Part shown: positions 11,200 through 23,500 of the stretch, piece after piece
Position numbering within the stretch: the first letter of the stretch is position 1
How the letters are laid out: each line of letters begins with the position of its first letter
Origin: Patellaria atrata CBS 101060
Lineage: Eukaryota; Ascomycota; Dothideomycetes; Patellariales; Patellariaceae
Direction: 5' to 3'
DNA: 64,000 nucleotides
NCBI GenBank assembly: GCA_010093705.1
Contig: MU006112.1
Coordinates: 1-64,000 of the forward strand
The notes under the pieces: generated by a model
What the model was told of the DNA's origin: nothing
The model's database searches: none
Seen by the model: only the letters and a program-made list of their open reading frames with translations
Translations under genes and position numbers: made by a program

Positions 11200-13372
11200 C
11201 TAATAAACCGGCCGTCCCTCATCCCACTTCCTAACCTCTTCGTTCTTTACCACGCTATTTTCTGCACTACCAGACGCCCCGAACCGCCCACTCTCCCTGC
11301 GTGCGGGGGTATCTTCAATCGTAGCCAACGGCCCGACCCACTCCCACACCCTCCCAACATCCCCACTCCTCCCCTCCCTAACCATAGGTCTCACGTTAGC
11401 GTTCCCCTCGACCAACTTCCTGACCCGTTCCCACAGCACGACCCTCCTCTTCTCGCTGAACTCCTCCCTCAGCACATCGTCCCTCAACTGCGCCATTCCC
11501 AACCAGGGCTCTTGCACCGCGCCGGGGCTCATCGCATGCATGGCCGCATGGGTGGCCAGGCGGTCGAGCGCGGACCCAGCGAGGGTCTTGGCGCGGGCTT
11601 CGGTGGCGCGGGAGGAGGAGACGCGGTGCCGGCTGTAGAGCGCGAGGGCCGGGATGAGGAGGGTGATTAGAAGCTTGCGAGAATGCGTGACCAGCGCGCG
11701 GAGGAGGGATCGACGGAGAGAGCAGCCGAGGCTGGCGGCGGTGAGGGAGTGGGAGCGGAGTCTGTGGGCGTGAGGGCGTCTCTGGTTAGTAATGCTCTTG
11801 TCAATATTCGTAATGTTTTTTTTTACCGGGAGCGGGATATTGGGCTGGTAGGAAATTTGTGGCGGGGATTTGGGAAGAAAGGTTATAAGTTTGGGGATAG
11901 CAAGAGATAGAAACTTACCCTACTGGCCCCGCTTTGATTTCATCACGTTGGACAATATCATCGATAGCGCCTTTCCAGAGTTCATCAAACTCGGCTTGCG
12001 ACCATTTCTTCGACAGACCTTGGGATGTAACACTCCTCAACTCCTCTTCAGTCATCTCGGGACTCTTTACATGATGGCCGGATTTGTCCTTCTCACCGCA
12101 TTCGAATGCGGCATTGCGCTCTCGAAGTTTCATCGTAGCCCTATCCGCCACTGACTTGATTCTACGAGCTTTCTCACTGTCTGGTTCACATGTTGGAGGT
12201 AATGGAACAACGCCCCCAATGGAAAGGGGATGAGGCCTGAGAACAAAGTCTTTCTCACACTCCGTCTTAAGGTCCGAGTAGCAGATCGCATGTGAAGGAC
12301 ATGCCTCGCAAGAAGGTAAGAATTCCCTTGCCCATTCCGGAATCTCCTGTCCAGCAAGTGAAGTAGATTCGCCCTTCCCAACTCCGCAATATCCGACTTC
12401 GAGCTTTTCCTGGCGCCATAGAAATGCCAGAACACTTAGAAGGATCATGAGTATCGAGACTGGAGCAGCTGTAGATACTCCAGACGATCGATGTTTTCGT
12501 CGACGTGAAGGGAGAATGTCGGCTTGGCCAGCTTTGGCACGCTCACGTATGAGCTCTAACTGCTCTTCAGGTGTGAATTCTTCACCCGCTACTACGCCAT
12601 GGTCGTCAACAGACTCTTCCTTCTTGGTTTTCTTGAATGAGACTTCAAATGTTTTTCGCGATGGCACAATGATTCCGTCTTTGGCCTGTGGTCTTGTCGG
12701 AACGCCCTCTGTCCTCCTTCTACTAGAGCTCTTCGGTCTCTCCTTCACATGTCCAAGGGTGGTACGCCTCCTGTAGTCCTTTGATTCGGGAGCTGGTGGC
12801 GAACTACCACTTTGGAATGGATTGTCTGCGGTGAAAGGGCTTTCCGCATCATGTCTATGCCACGTCTCAGGTTCGGTATTTTCTTCCTTGATTTCTCGTT
12901 GAACACTATTCCTCGACCTCCGCACGGCTGGGCGCAAATCCGGTTCTGCATCGGCGGGGAGCGCATGCTTAGTCGACATCTTTTTGGCTGGTGCTCTTGC
13001 AGTCGATGTGCGCGAGGCTGTAGACATTTCTGTATCCGCTGTGCCCGCCCTCATTGACCGTCGCGTGGAGCGCGTCGTTTTAGGAGGTTTCGGTAAGATC
13101 GTGTCCTCATCTTCCTCGTCTACCGTGCTATCTTGACTAGATGGTACATCCTCTATTCCTCTAGCTGACCGTTTTGTCCGCGAGTGAGATTTGAGTAACT
13201 GCTTCGCTTTTGACGCGACACTCTTATTGAAGAGTTCGATTAGGTCTGACTTCTTCGCGGATGCTGGGTAAGGTACATCATACTCAACTAAGATCGATCG
13301 TAATCGCGGGACTGTGAGCGACGCTGGGTCGAAGTCTGGCGCGAGATATGCTACGTCTGGTTCGAAAGACAT
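11200..13372 (-). CDS. SRC1: Src1/Heh (MAN1-like) inner nuclear membrane protein
   Basis: Two exons, 13372-11919 and 11779-11200, give 677 aa. The N-terminus (LTVPRLRSILVEYDVPYPASAKKSDLIELFN) is the HeH/LEM-like fold of fungal Src1/Heh2. A long basic, Ser-rich nucleoplasmic linker follows, then a first membrane segment (VSILMILLSVLAFLW) directly after RRRKHR. The intermembrane part has paired cysteines (CEACPSHAICYSDLKTEC). The second segment (LLITLLIPALALY) and the MSC winged-helix domain are in exon 2. The family tethers chromatin and rDNA to the envelope and helps in pore quality control. The intron donor is GTAAGT at 11918; two AGs lie 2 nt apart at the acceptor (11783-11782 and 11781-11780). 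Only the second keeps the MSC frame. Confidence 0.9.
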
Positions 13373-13993
13373 GGTGAGCTTGGACGGAAAGTGACGTAGA
13401 TAGCTTTGGAATTAGCCAGTCGAAACAATGGTGAATGAGTACGAATATGAAAGTCCGCGCTCTAATTAAAGCAATAAGTTCCAAGTTGGAGAAATAAGAA
13501 GAGAGAAAATAGAGTTGGAAGAGTAGAGGAGCTATCTTATCGTGAAGCGGGATGCGCCCGCGTGCGGTTGAGAATAACAATGGAAGGCAACCGTGGTTGT
13601 GCCAAGCAAACTTTGGTTTTAAACTTACATTACTGTACGTCCGATACTTTCAATACGGACCTCGTACGCCTCAGTAAGGTATGGAACAACTTTTTCTCTA
13701 ATACAGTAAACATGCGTTATACCGCGATCAAGACCGTGGTAATATCTTCTTGTATTAGCGTATATCAGCCTTACTGTATGCTTAAGGTACCATCAATGAA
13801 GACTTACAATTAAGCTGTACAGATGGATCAAAAGTAGGAAAATTGGTATTCTTGAACAACATAACTGCGTGTACGGCAAGCATATAATACCCGAGGAATG
13901 CTAACCACGACTAGGGAGGATATATATTCAATGATACTACTATAATTCATAGGGATATCAGCCGTTAAGGTAACTATTACCGCAGCAACAAAA
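13373..13993. other. Intergenic region SRC1-DLH
   Basis: It holds the SRC1 promoter and the 3' flank of the hydrolase. AT-rich, with scattered TACAGTA/TACTGTA words. No gene is seen. Confidence 0.5.
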
Positions 13994-14933
13994 CTATTGC
14001 TTCAAGTACTCCTCAAACCACTGCACCGCCTGCAGAAACGCCTGTTCCTTCGCAAATTTCTGCACCTTATTCTTTGGATCGCCCCTCACTGCAAATCCAT
14101 GCTGGACGCCGGAATAGAGATTGATCTGCCATGGCGTCTTCTTCTCGCGCAGTATCTCCTCAGACTTACGACGGAGCTCGACCGTGAATATCTCATCCGT
14201 TTCTGACCACATCAATCAGTCTCTTACTATTTCCCCATAACTGCGACTGAGTTATACTACTCACCAGCAGCAACGATACTCAATGGCCCATACGCTCCCC
14301 TGATCTCCTCCTCGGTCACAAAGCTCGGATGCGCCATAAAACCAACATCGATCTTGCCCTCTTTCAGGTATCTTGCGACATACTTCCCGCCAAAACAATA
14401 ACCGATTGCACCGACCCTCTTAGCACCTAGCGGCCCACGTAGCTCATTGAGCGCTGCCTCGACGATTGGGTCGACCCTCTCTGTACCGTGACCCTTGAGC
14501 CATTCGGGAAGAGAGAAGCCGCCGGGTTTGTTGAGAGGGACGGGGTCGCCATGGAAGAGGTCGGGCATCATGACGAAATAGCCGTTGGCGGCGAGTTGGT
14601 CCGCGATGCTACTGCCTGTCAGTATCGGTTCTGCTAAACGCCCATACGAGTCCCATGTGGAATGGTATTTGTGCTACAGAAAGTGGGTGGCTCGTACAGT
14701 TGCGGATTAATAAAGTCAATTCCAATGACATCCGTAAGTATGAGAATGGCGTTCTCAGTACTCCCATCTTTGGGATAAGAGTAATACGTGCGAACTATCT
14801 CCCTTCTTAGTTTCCTCTCTAATTCTAATTCCAACAATCACATACCGTCACCAAGACTGTTAATTTCTCCGACTGATGATCCCTCATGCTTGACACCGGC
14901 GTAACAACAAGCTCCCGGAGGATTGGATGCCAT
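13994..14933 (-). CDS. Dienelactone hydrolase family protein
   Basis: Four exons: 14933-14846, 14794-14698, 14608-14265 and 14202-13994, giving 245 aa, typical for the family. The start MASNPPGACCYAGVKHEG is the usual fungal DLH N-terminus. An alpha/beta-hydrolase core follows: LILTDVIG, QLIADQLAANGYFVMMPDLFHGD, then the nucleophile motif GYCFGG (Cys in place of Ser), and near the end INLYSGVQHGFAVRG with the catalytic His. The acid is probably the Asp of the ETDEIF segment. Such cytosolic enzymes cleave lactone or ester bonds in aromatic catabolism; the substrate of this paralogue cannot be told. Introns are 51, 89 and 62 nt. Confidence 0.93.
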
Positions 14934-15640
14934 ACTGATCGCCTCGAATCAATTTACTGTACTTATGAAATGTGTAAAGTGCTTTGGATAGTCGTGCGCG
15001 GGAATCAAAATGAGAAGAACTTTATCACATTTATATCATTTTGGGAGCTGCCTTTTAGCGATTGACGCAATCAGATATCGCATCCGATGCACCATTACAG
15101 ATCCCGGTAACGGCCCTGAGAAATATCGACAAGGGTCTGCTGAAGCCCCACTTCAACGTTGCCGCGGCTTAAAAGCGGACTTTATAATCCAAATATATCC
15201 GTTCACGTTGTATTTCCCCTATTCATATCTATAATGCAACCGGAATATGGATGGTAGCTGGGTGAGATTCCTCATGATAGTAAGGTAACATTGCCTCACG
15301 CCCATCAGCAGTAAAATAGCTAAACCTGCGAAGCTATTACTGAGAGAGCCATCTCCGAATATATCACCCTTGAGCCGGTAAGAGATTATCTAGCAGCGTT
15401 ATATCGCAATGGAGGGTACGGGGAAGAGGACAACACGGCTTGGATCGATGAGCATTATTCGTTCGTGTACATGATGGTGAATATGTCATCACTGTGATTA
15501 TTTTTGGACCTCTAATCCCACCGAGACTTCCCAGCCGTCGACATCTCATCCACTACTCATCAATTGTCGGCAAGGCCTTAAACCCACATACATCACGAAA
15601 GCCAATCGCCTAGAGAGACCCATATGCAATAAGAAAGCAT
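14934..15640. other. Intergenic region DLH-eL42
   Basis: It contains the DLH promoter and the 3' flank of eL42. No reading frame with family resemblance, RNA gene or repeat is recognised. Confidence 0.5.
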
Positions 15641-16743
15641 CTAGAACACTAAAGCAGCACCCTTCGTCTTCTTGTCACCACTATAACGACACAAGTCAGT
15701 AAGGATGATTAAAAAGAGTACGATATGTAGATTGACGTACCCTAATTCGAAGTGCTTGCATCGCTTGAGCGCCAGTTGAGCCTTGGTCTTGCATTGTGTG
15801 CATTCCAATCTCAACACGACCTTCTTTGTTGTCTTTGCCTTCTTGTGGAAAACGGGTTTAGTCTGACCACCATAACCACTCTGTTTTCTGTAGATGCGAA
15901 GTTAGCGAACGAGCTTATCTTCATAAAAGAAGTATTCAATTGTGAATAGAGATTGTACCAATAAAGTGCAAGGCGAAGGAATAATAAATGAAAATGGGCT
16001 AGCTGTCGCCTAAACCCGGTCTTTGGGACACACGCGGAAACCGGAAGTTTGGTTGTGATGTATTTGGGTGGAAAGATGGAGGAAAACAAGTAGTCGACGT
16101 CTGGAAATATAAAATAGTGTGTGTGCTTACCTATCGTAACGCCTCTTTCCCTGGGCGAATAAGGAGGCCTACAATATCAGACCTATCCTCTTCCTATTTA
16201 GGTAATACACCATACCTTGCCAGCTTTGTATTGTGTGACCTTATGTTGAGTGTGCTTCTTGCAATCCCTGCCTTTGCAATAGGTGCGCCTAGTCTTGGGA
16301 ATGTTGACCTAATAGAAGACTATAGTCAGTATCTGCTTTCGTCTCGAAGGTCTGTAAGAGCATCTGGATTCGAGAGACTGGCGCCCAGAGCGGTGGAGCA
16401 CAATATTCGGCCGTTGTACATCTTTTCACATTGAATGATATGTTCCGGATGATTCGCAAAGTCAGACCGTCGCTAATCGATATACATTCAACTCTATCTC
16501 TCACACGCCACTAGCTTCTCTTCTTTCCCTGACCTTTGTGACTTCTGCCTCAACCCAATGGTTCATAGAGAGCTGTTTTGTGTGAAATTCTCTTGCAGCA
16601 GCCTGGTTTATGGCCCGGCAGAGATGGTGATGCCGAAGATTGGAGGTTTGGGTGTCCTCCGATTGAGAAATGTACCGGCTGTATCGCAAGGCACCAGTCT
16701 CTGATTGCTCCCAGAAAGATAAACTTGGAGGCGAACTTACCAT
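15641..16743 (-). CDS. RPL42: 60S ribosomal protein eL42 (L36a/L44)
   Basis: Five exons: 16743-16741 (ATG only), 16308-16216, 16168-16131, 15887-15741 and 15680-15641, giving 106 aa, the exact family length. Exon 1 ends right after the start codon at a strong GTAAGT donor; a 432-nt first intron follows. The protein reads [46 protein letters not shown], the second Cys pair (LECTQCKTK), and ends [13 protein letters not shown]. Residue 56 is Pro, the form associated with cycloheximide sensitivity in yeasts. The protein sits near the E site of the large subunit. Intron 3 is also long (243 nt). The ATG was chosen because it is the only one upstream of the acceptor that gives ATG-GTC with a proper donor. 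Confidence 0.95.
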
Positions 16744-17560
16744 CTTGATTGATTTGCAGAGGCCGAAAGTGTTAGGTAGGGCGGTTGTTATCGATGCAGT
16801 TCCAGGACATTGTGGTTGCGGTTGCTCGCCAAATTGGTTTGTGGGGTCTTGGCAAATCCACGTGACAGATATTGTTCGAAGTGCCCCGAGCGTCAAGTAG
16901 TTAGGGTACGCGACCTCCTTCATCCAGCTTCACGTCTGCTCTCTTTCGGAAAACTGAACTTCCACCACCTTATTCGAAATTTCATATCGCACACGAATCT
17001 TCGAGATTTTTCATTGTGGTCTTAGAAAAAGTATTAATTTATGCTCTTACTGACTGTTAAGCAAATGATCAAAAAAAATCACGCCCTTTTGAAGAAATCG
17101 GACAGCATTATTTTTTTTTTTGCCAAGTTTTGGGACATATAGTACGCAGGCTCTCCTAGGAGGCCCTTTGACAACGTCCTTAACTTGATATTCTATCTAC
17201 TACCTGATTGTCTAGGAGCCGGGCTGTATCTAAAAGAGATTCCACGTAACAGTAATCTTTTTAAGGCAATAAAAGTCAGAAGAAACAGAAAGGATCGAGT
17301 TTATAAGCTAGCACCGATCACAAGCAATCATTATCTGATTTTGCTCATACCAATGCTTGTACTACCGTATAATGAAACAATACCGAAAGTCGCGTGAATG
17401 AGTACCATATGGGTATCCGCTTAGACCACAAGTCTAACGCTCAAAAAGAATGCTGTAGTCCTCCACCATATGCTTCGTAAAGAATCCCTACTTCCAATTC
17501 CTTACCTTCCCGAATACGCTTTCCAAACCAGTCCTTCTTAAACTCCCCGCGCAAATTCAA
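16744..17560. other. Intergenic region eL42-UBR1, with one copy of the ~190-nt repeat
   Basis: Between the eL42 start and the UBR1 3' end. It holds a single dispersed copy of the degenerate repeat at about 16931-17140 (listed separately) and otherwise no recognisable gene. Confidence 0.55.
16931..17140 (+). repeat. Dispersed copy of the ~190-nt degenerate repeat
   Basis: The order of words matches the copies at 50-53 kb: AAAACTGAACTTCCACCACC, then a CGCACACGAATCTTCGAGAT-like block, GTTAAGCAAATGATC, an A run followed by TCACGCCCTTTTGAAG, and finally TGCCAAGTTTTGGGACATA. Even the lead-in CACGTCTGCTCTCTTTC resembles the lead-in of the 52.67-kb copy. It is isolated, more than 30 kb from the clusters, and lies in the intergenic space upstream of eL42. 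Confidence 0.75.
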
Positions 17561-20500
17561 TCAGAGACTCTCCCACCCCCCATTGTTCACTTCCTGTTCC
17601 AGCTTCCTAGCGACAATTGTTGGAACCTGATGCATCAACCATGCCTGCCTGAGGCTGCCATCATATCTCTTTTGACTTAAGAATAAGCGATGCTTTCGAC
17701 GGATATTATTACTGCTTTCAATTTCACCAAAACGATCAAGGAACGGGATCTGCATGAAGCAACCGCCGTGGCGGTGACTGAGAAGAATCACAGTGAACTT
17801 GCGCAAGTTTAGGAACATGCCCACACTGCCGCCGCACCTGTATGATAGTAATTAGCATTGTTTTAAAGAGATTGAAGACGGATTGCAAGGCTTAATCTTG
17901 GTAAACTTACTGGAGTCTATGCCTTTGAGCTCCCCCCAGTTTATCGACTAAACAGCAAGTCCCCTGGCTACACATCACATCACCACAAAACAAGCAGAGG
18001 ACCGCGTCTGTGATTTCTTTCCCTGTGGTTGGACATCTGGTCGCGATTTGATGGCGCATAAGGTAATCGAACGCTTCAGGTAATCCTATCAGTTCCATGA
18101 TCCCGGGATGACTCAAAGATATAGTTGTGGGTTTCCAACACCTGTTGATGTAAGGGCTTTCGCTACGATTGTTTCCACGAGTATTCGCTTGATTCCAGAT
18201 ATAGTGCTGAATCCATCCATTGACGATGTGCCGAGCAACGATAGCATAGTCTCGGTCTGAGCTGAACATTGCGAAGACCTCATTCAGAGTCGGTAAATGT
18301 AGAAACTGTGTCAAACGGTGGAGCTCGGCAGAATTAGGGTCTGAGCCGAAGGTAGGAAACTCCACACCATATCTGACATTCATCAGAACGAGAGATTTCC
18401 TTAAGAAAGTGAGCGCATAACTGGGTATTAGCATGTGAAGACGGCGTTGGAAAAGTGGATCTCGGTAACCTCCATAGCGATCACTAGGGTCATCAGGATC
18501 TTGAACGGATAGTTTTGCGCGCCCACATTCTTGACCGATGCAAGTCACGAAACGTTCGAAATTGTGTGGTTCATCAGGGCCTGTTTCGAGCTGGATCTCC
18601 TTCTCGACAAGCGCATCGGCTTCCCTGTGCGTCAACGGCATACTACTTAAATCTGCTTGCTCCAGGTATGCGACAACAACACGGACGATCTCGGCGATAT
18701 AGCAGAGCCGCATGATGTGATGAATGTCGAACCGCATCGCCGGAGCTAGGCAAGCAGAGCATTCTGCCAAGAAGATGAAGGAATCTATGGACAACAACGG
18801 TGTAATAGAGATGGTTTCCGATGGCAGTTCCTCGGGGTTATAGACTACCGGATGTCCCAAAAAGAGTTGTTGTAATTGCCTTGTTTGTGTGTCAATATAT
18901 TCCTTTCCAGCTTTATTGGATCCGTTATTCCTAAGACCACCGACAGCCAGATAAGACGATACTGTTTCAGACAAAACTCGGAGATGTGTCAACGATTGCA
19001 TGGATATCTTGTCTAAAAGTGTAGATCCAGAATCAGACTGGGCTCCACGCTGTGCAATCTCAGCTGCTGCTATTGAAAAGCCCAGTGTCCGAGCGAGCGT
19101 ATCTGTATAGGTCAGATCTTCAACGTGTCCAAGAGGAGTATTCGAAGCTTCATGTCGAGTATATAGGCCATTAACCCTCATAGTGTCTCTCAAACGCTGG
19201 TATATTCTTACGAGTTCCAACATAGGCAAAGAATGGCTTGCCGCCTGTCCACCGTCGGATAATACCGGCGCGTGTGGACCCGGCTCATCAAGGGGCATAG
19301 GGATGAATGATGGTATAGATAGTCGATGTTGTACATGTGAAGGGACCACCGGGACATAATTAGACCGTGTAAGATCAGGCAGTTTGTCTGCAAGAGGTGG
19401 TATGATCTCTTGAGTCCCATAGTCTAAGAACAGCCTCTGTAGACGCAGGTTCAAGGATGAAATATTGTCCATGCCTGTTTTTTCTGGGCCTTTCTCGAGC
19501 TTGGAAATCTGCACAGGTACGCCTTGAACCAACCATTCGTCGAAAGGAACTTCGGTTTGAAGGACACCAGGATATGTCAGTACCTTGCCCTTCCAGATCA
19601 CTGGCAAGAATGCATTGCCAAGGGCTTTGCACAACGGGCAGACGAACTCTTTCATATCAGGTCGCTCGGGATGATTTCTTGCAATTTGGTTGATATGCCG
19701 CCGCTGTGTTGCTTGCATGTAACCTTCAAAACATGAATAATGCATCATGTGTGCGCAGCCAATCGTAACGGGTCCATGGTCGGTCATGCCTTTGGGAAAG
19801 CCTTTTCCGAGGCCTCGATATTCTTTGATCACCTGTGTTCCGTCCGGTTGCATACTTTCAACCGTGTACTTATTGCGTCCGGAAACACCAAAGGGTCGGA
19901 TGTCTTCTGCAGATCGGTCAAGGTTGATCGGGCACTCAGCGACCTCAGATATCCAATCAGAGTCGGTTAGATCTGTCTGTCTCATGATGTTACTCTCTGT
20001 CATGAACGCGAACGTTCCATAGAGACGCTCGTCATTGGTTTCTTCTTGACAATAAATGCAAGTTCCCGTCGGATACTTCCATATATGCTCCTCCCCTGGG
20101 TCCATGCTCTCATCTTCTTCTTCTTCGAGATCACTGAAGTCCTCTTCGCCCCAATCTATCGCCTGGTTTGCCATAAAGCTGCTCTGTTGCTCTTTAAATT
20201 GAGCCATCACTCTAGCTTGTCGTTCCAAGGCCTGCTTCTTCTTCAGCTCCTTATCTACCGCAGTATTCGAGGCGGGAGATGCTGTGTCCATTCGGTCTGG
20301 GCCTAGGTTCAACGCTGAGATAGCGGAGGCAAATGCTCTAGGCTGCTTTTGATGTATACGATGTACAATCAGCTTTACCTTAGCCTCGCAGGAGCGGAAA
20401 GAATCCATCGTTGACAGGGTTTGAAGGATGGAAATGATAGTCGAGTTTTCAGGAGACCCAAACGAGGCACGTTTAGTCAATGCCAGATTTACAAATGATA

Positions 20501-23500
20501 ATGAGTCAGGGCCCATATCCGCCTCTGGGGTTGTATCTTCCTTGACGGCTAGGAGAGTAAGATGCAGAATGAAGTGCAAGAATGCTTCTACTCTTGTTGA
20601 AGGTAGGGCACAGACCTCTGAAGACAGCAATGCGAATCTGAGAAAGCTGTATATGATCTGGGCGAAGATTGGTGTTCTGGTAAATGCCGGAAGGTCTTTG
20701 AAGATTCCCGAGGAGATTTCTCGAAGTTTGGGTTCGTACACAACATCCGTTACAGACTTCCCAGAGTTCTTTGCAGCATTCTTCTTGTATATATTCTCCG
20801 CTTCTTCTCGCTGATTTCTCGAATAATGCGCAATATAAGGATCGACAAGCTCGAGATATTCTGGTTTCAGTTCAAAGGTACCAGAGTCTGAAAGTCCTTC
20901 GGGAGGTCTAAACTTCGTCATCTCTCTGAGAATAGGCTCGTACTCTTCTGAACTCTGGGCAGGTTCAGGCAAGTGGCCGTGTATGCTCGAATTGGGTAAC
21001 GGTTTGAAGCATAGAATATGGGCGATTTCTCGTCGAATCAGGTAAGCGCGAGGGTTTGGACAGTCTTCAAGAGGTACAAGATTGGTCCGCTCGCTCAGAA
21101 GAATAATTAGAAGGTGAATGAAGTCCTCCGCAACGTCGATCTTTTGTTTTTCCTCCATCCCTGTTTGAATCTGGTAGTTACCGCGTACCCAATCCATGAC
21201 CTGAAATCGATCTATCATGGAAAGTAGAAAAGTTGCTGGAGAGCACACTATGAGTGCAACCTGAAGCATGAATATATCGCGTTGAAATGCATCGTACCTT
21301 ACCGTGAAACCTCGGTATTGAGTCAATTGGTGGCGAAGGGTGTGACCGTTTCGTACCCACATGTCGTTCTTTATCTGTGGAAACCAGGCAAGGAGCCTTA
21401 AAGGAATTTCGAACATTGCAAGGAGATACTGGTCCGATTGCAAATCCATTATCGTAGCCCTGGGTGGCGATGGTGCTTCTCGTAAGTCCTGTACGGAGAA
21501 TAATAATAGCCCTAGCAATTGTTCACGGTCCATTGCCTTGCCCCGATCTATCAACCATGACAGCATGTAATGTAGCGCATGGTGAAAGCTCATCGGTTCC
21601 TTGTCAACAGAAAAGTTAACAATCTCATACCCAGTACGGCCGAACATAGGGTCAATTGGATCGAAATCGAATGGTTGAAGAGACTTGAATCTGATCGCTG
21701 TTTTCAAATCCGATTGTTGAAATCGGCGACGTTCAGATCCAAGACTGTTGATGATCACAACCTTTGCGGCGTTTCGAATAGCATTGCAGATATACGTAGG
21801 ATCTTGGTCTCGTGTCCAGTGGAACGCTTCGGATACTAAGCGGCAAAGCTTGTTCACTTCCTTAGTTGCAATTGAAGCAGCGACCCAAGCATCACTCTCA
21901 TACTCGACATGCTCTCCAAGGGCTCGAACGGTTGGGCAGATTCCCTGATGCAGTTTTACAACGTCAAGGAATTGTAACAAGTACCTAGACTCAGTACAAA
22001 TTTTCTCCCGGACGTGTTCCAGGTCTAGCATGAACCTCGCGTCAGTATAGAAATGTCCTAAACGGCGGTTATTCACTGCGCCTGATTCGAAGGCAAGTGA
22101 TGCAAGGGGATTAATATCAGATGGGTAAGAGACTTGCCGCGTCGTGAGAAAAGTGTATAGGATAGAGAATAGGTTCGTGAGAAGGTTGCCGCGCTCGGTG
22201 ACTTCAACTGCTATAACTTGAGTATTCAACATATGTGAACTTAATTTAATGATCGAGTGATCAGGTTCCCGATCTGCAATTAGATATAATTGAGCGAGAG
22301 GAGTGTACAAGCCCGCAAAACGAAGGGAGAGCAAACGCTTAAAGGACGGGACTTGAACAGTGTTTCTGACGAGCATATCACGTAGCTCTTTTCGAGCATT
22401 CTTCCACATCCGAAGGTCATAAAGTATGAGGAAGTCGAGTCGTACCCTTTGCCATAAATCCTCATGGGGTTGTAGATCTCTTCTCATATTATACAATTTA
22501 GGTTTTGCCAGCCAGTATTTAGGAGGTCGAACTTGCTTTACTGCCTTGACTCGAACCCGCGTCGTCCTAGGTACGTTCGTGTAAAGAGTCGTGAGGGCGT
22601 CATGAGAGGATTGTGGTTCTCCTTCGTCAGAATCCACAGGAGTCTGAGTCGGATCATTGGCCCTAGGATCTGCTGGAGCTGGTGGTGGAGGAGGTGGAGG
22701 AGGATACCCACCAAACGTCGTGTCCCTATTCTCGGGGCTATCATCTGGTCCGTCTACATCTGACGTATCCATCTCCATGTCAGCGTCTTGATCGATCAGG
22801 TCAACATCCATATCATCTTCATCATCTGCATCTTCCACGTGTTCGTCATCATCATCCCATGCGTCATCATCTTCATCGTCAGCTCCTTGTGGACGGGAAA
22901 CCGTCCTATTACGATTATTAAGTCTTTCCCCTTCAGTCAGATCCTTGTCTTGATCGTCTGGTAAGTCTCGATCATCCCTCTCACGGTCATCGAGTCCATC
23001 TTGCCCGATAGATGCACGATGTGCTTTGCTCCCGACCCGCCATCCTTTGAGCATCTCTTGACAAAGAAAAGTTCTTAGTAAGTTACCGTTCCCATTAATA
23101 TGGAATGAGGCAATATCTTCTAACCATACTAAGATCGTATAGCACATTTGCTCTCGGAAGGTATCCCTAGATGACCTAATCGTCGTAGTTACCTTGATTT
23201 CCTCAATGATTTTGGAGATGTTTAGTAGTTCTTGAAGGTTCTTAGAATGAAGGACAATCGCACGTCCAACCTCATCACATTCTTGAGCTTTTGCAAGCCC
23301 AAATGATTTTCTCTCCTTACATGCTCTGGCAATCTGTTCTTTTAAATCTTGAATTGTATGTTTCTCATCGTTCCATACGATAAGTGAAAACTCTTGCTCT
23401 TCTTCGGAAGCGGGAACATCTTCAGACTCATCTCCATACCATCTAGAATTGAGTCTCGATAGTCTTTCATCCTCTCGTATTGCTATTTCCGCCTTGGGTA

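Noticed and set aside
16309-16740. A box C/D snoRNA inside the long eL42 intron 1
   Set aside because: D-like CTGA words occur, but no convincing RTGATGA C box with a terminal stem was found on the coding strand. The other ribosomal protein introns were likewise negative.
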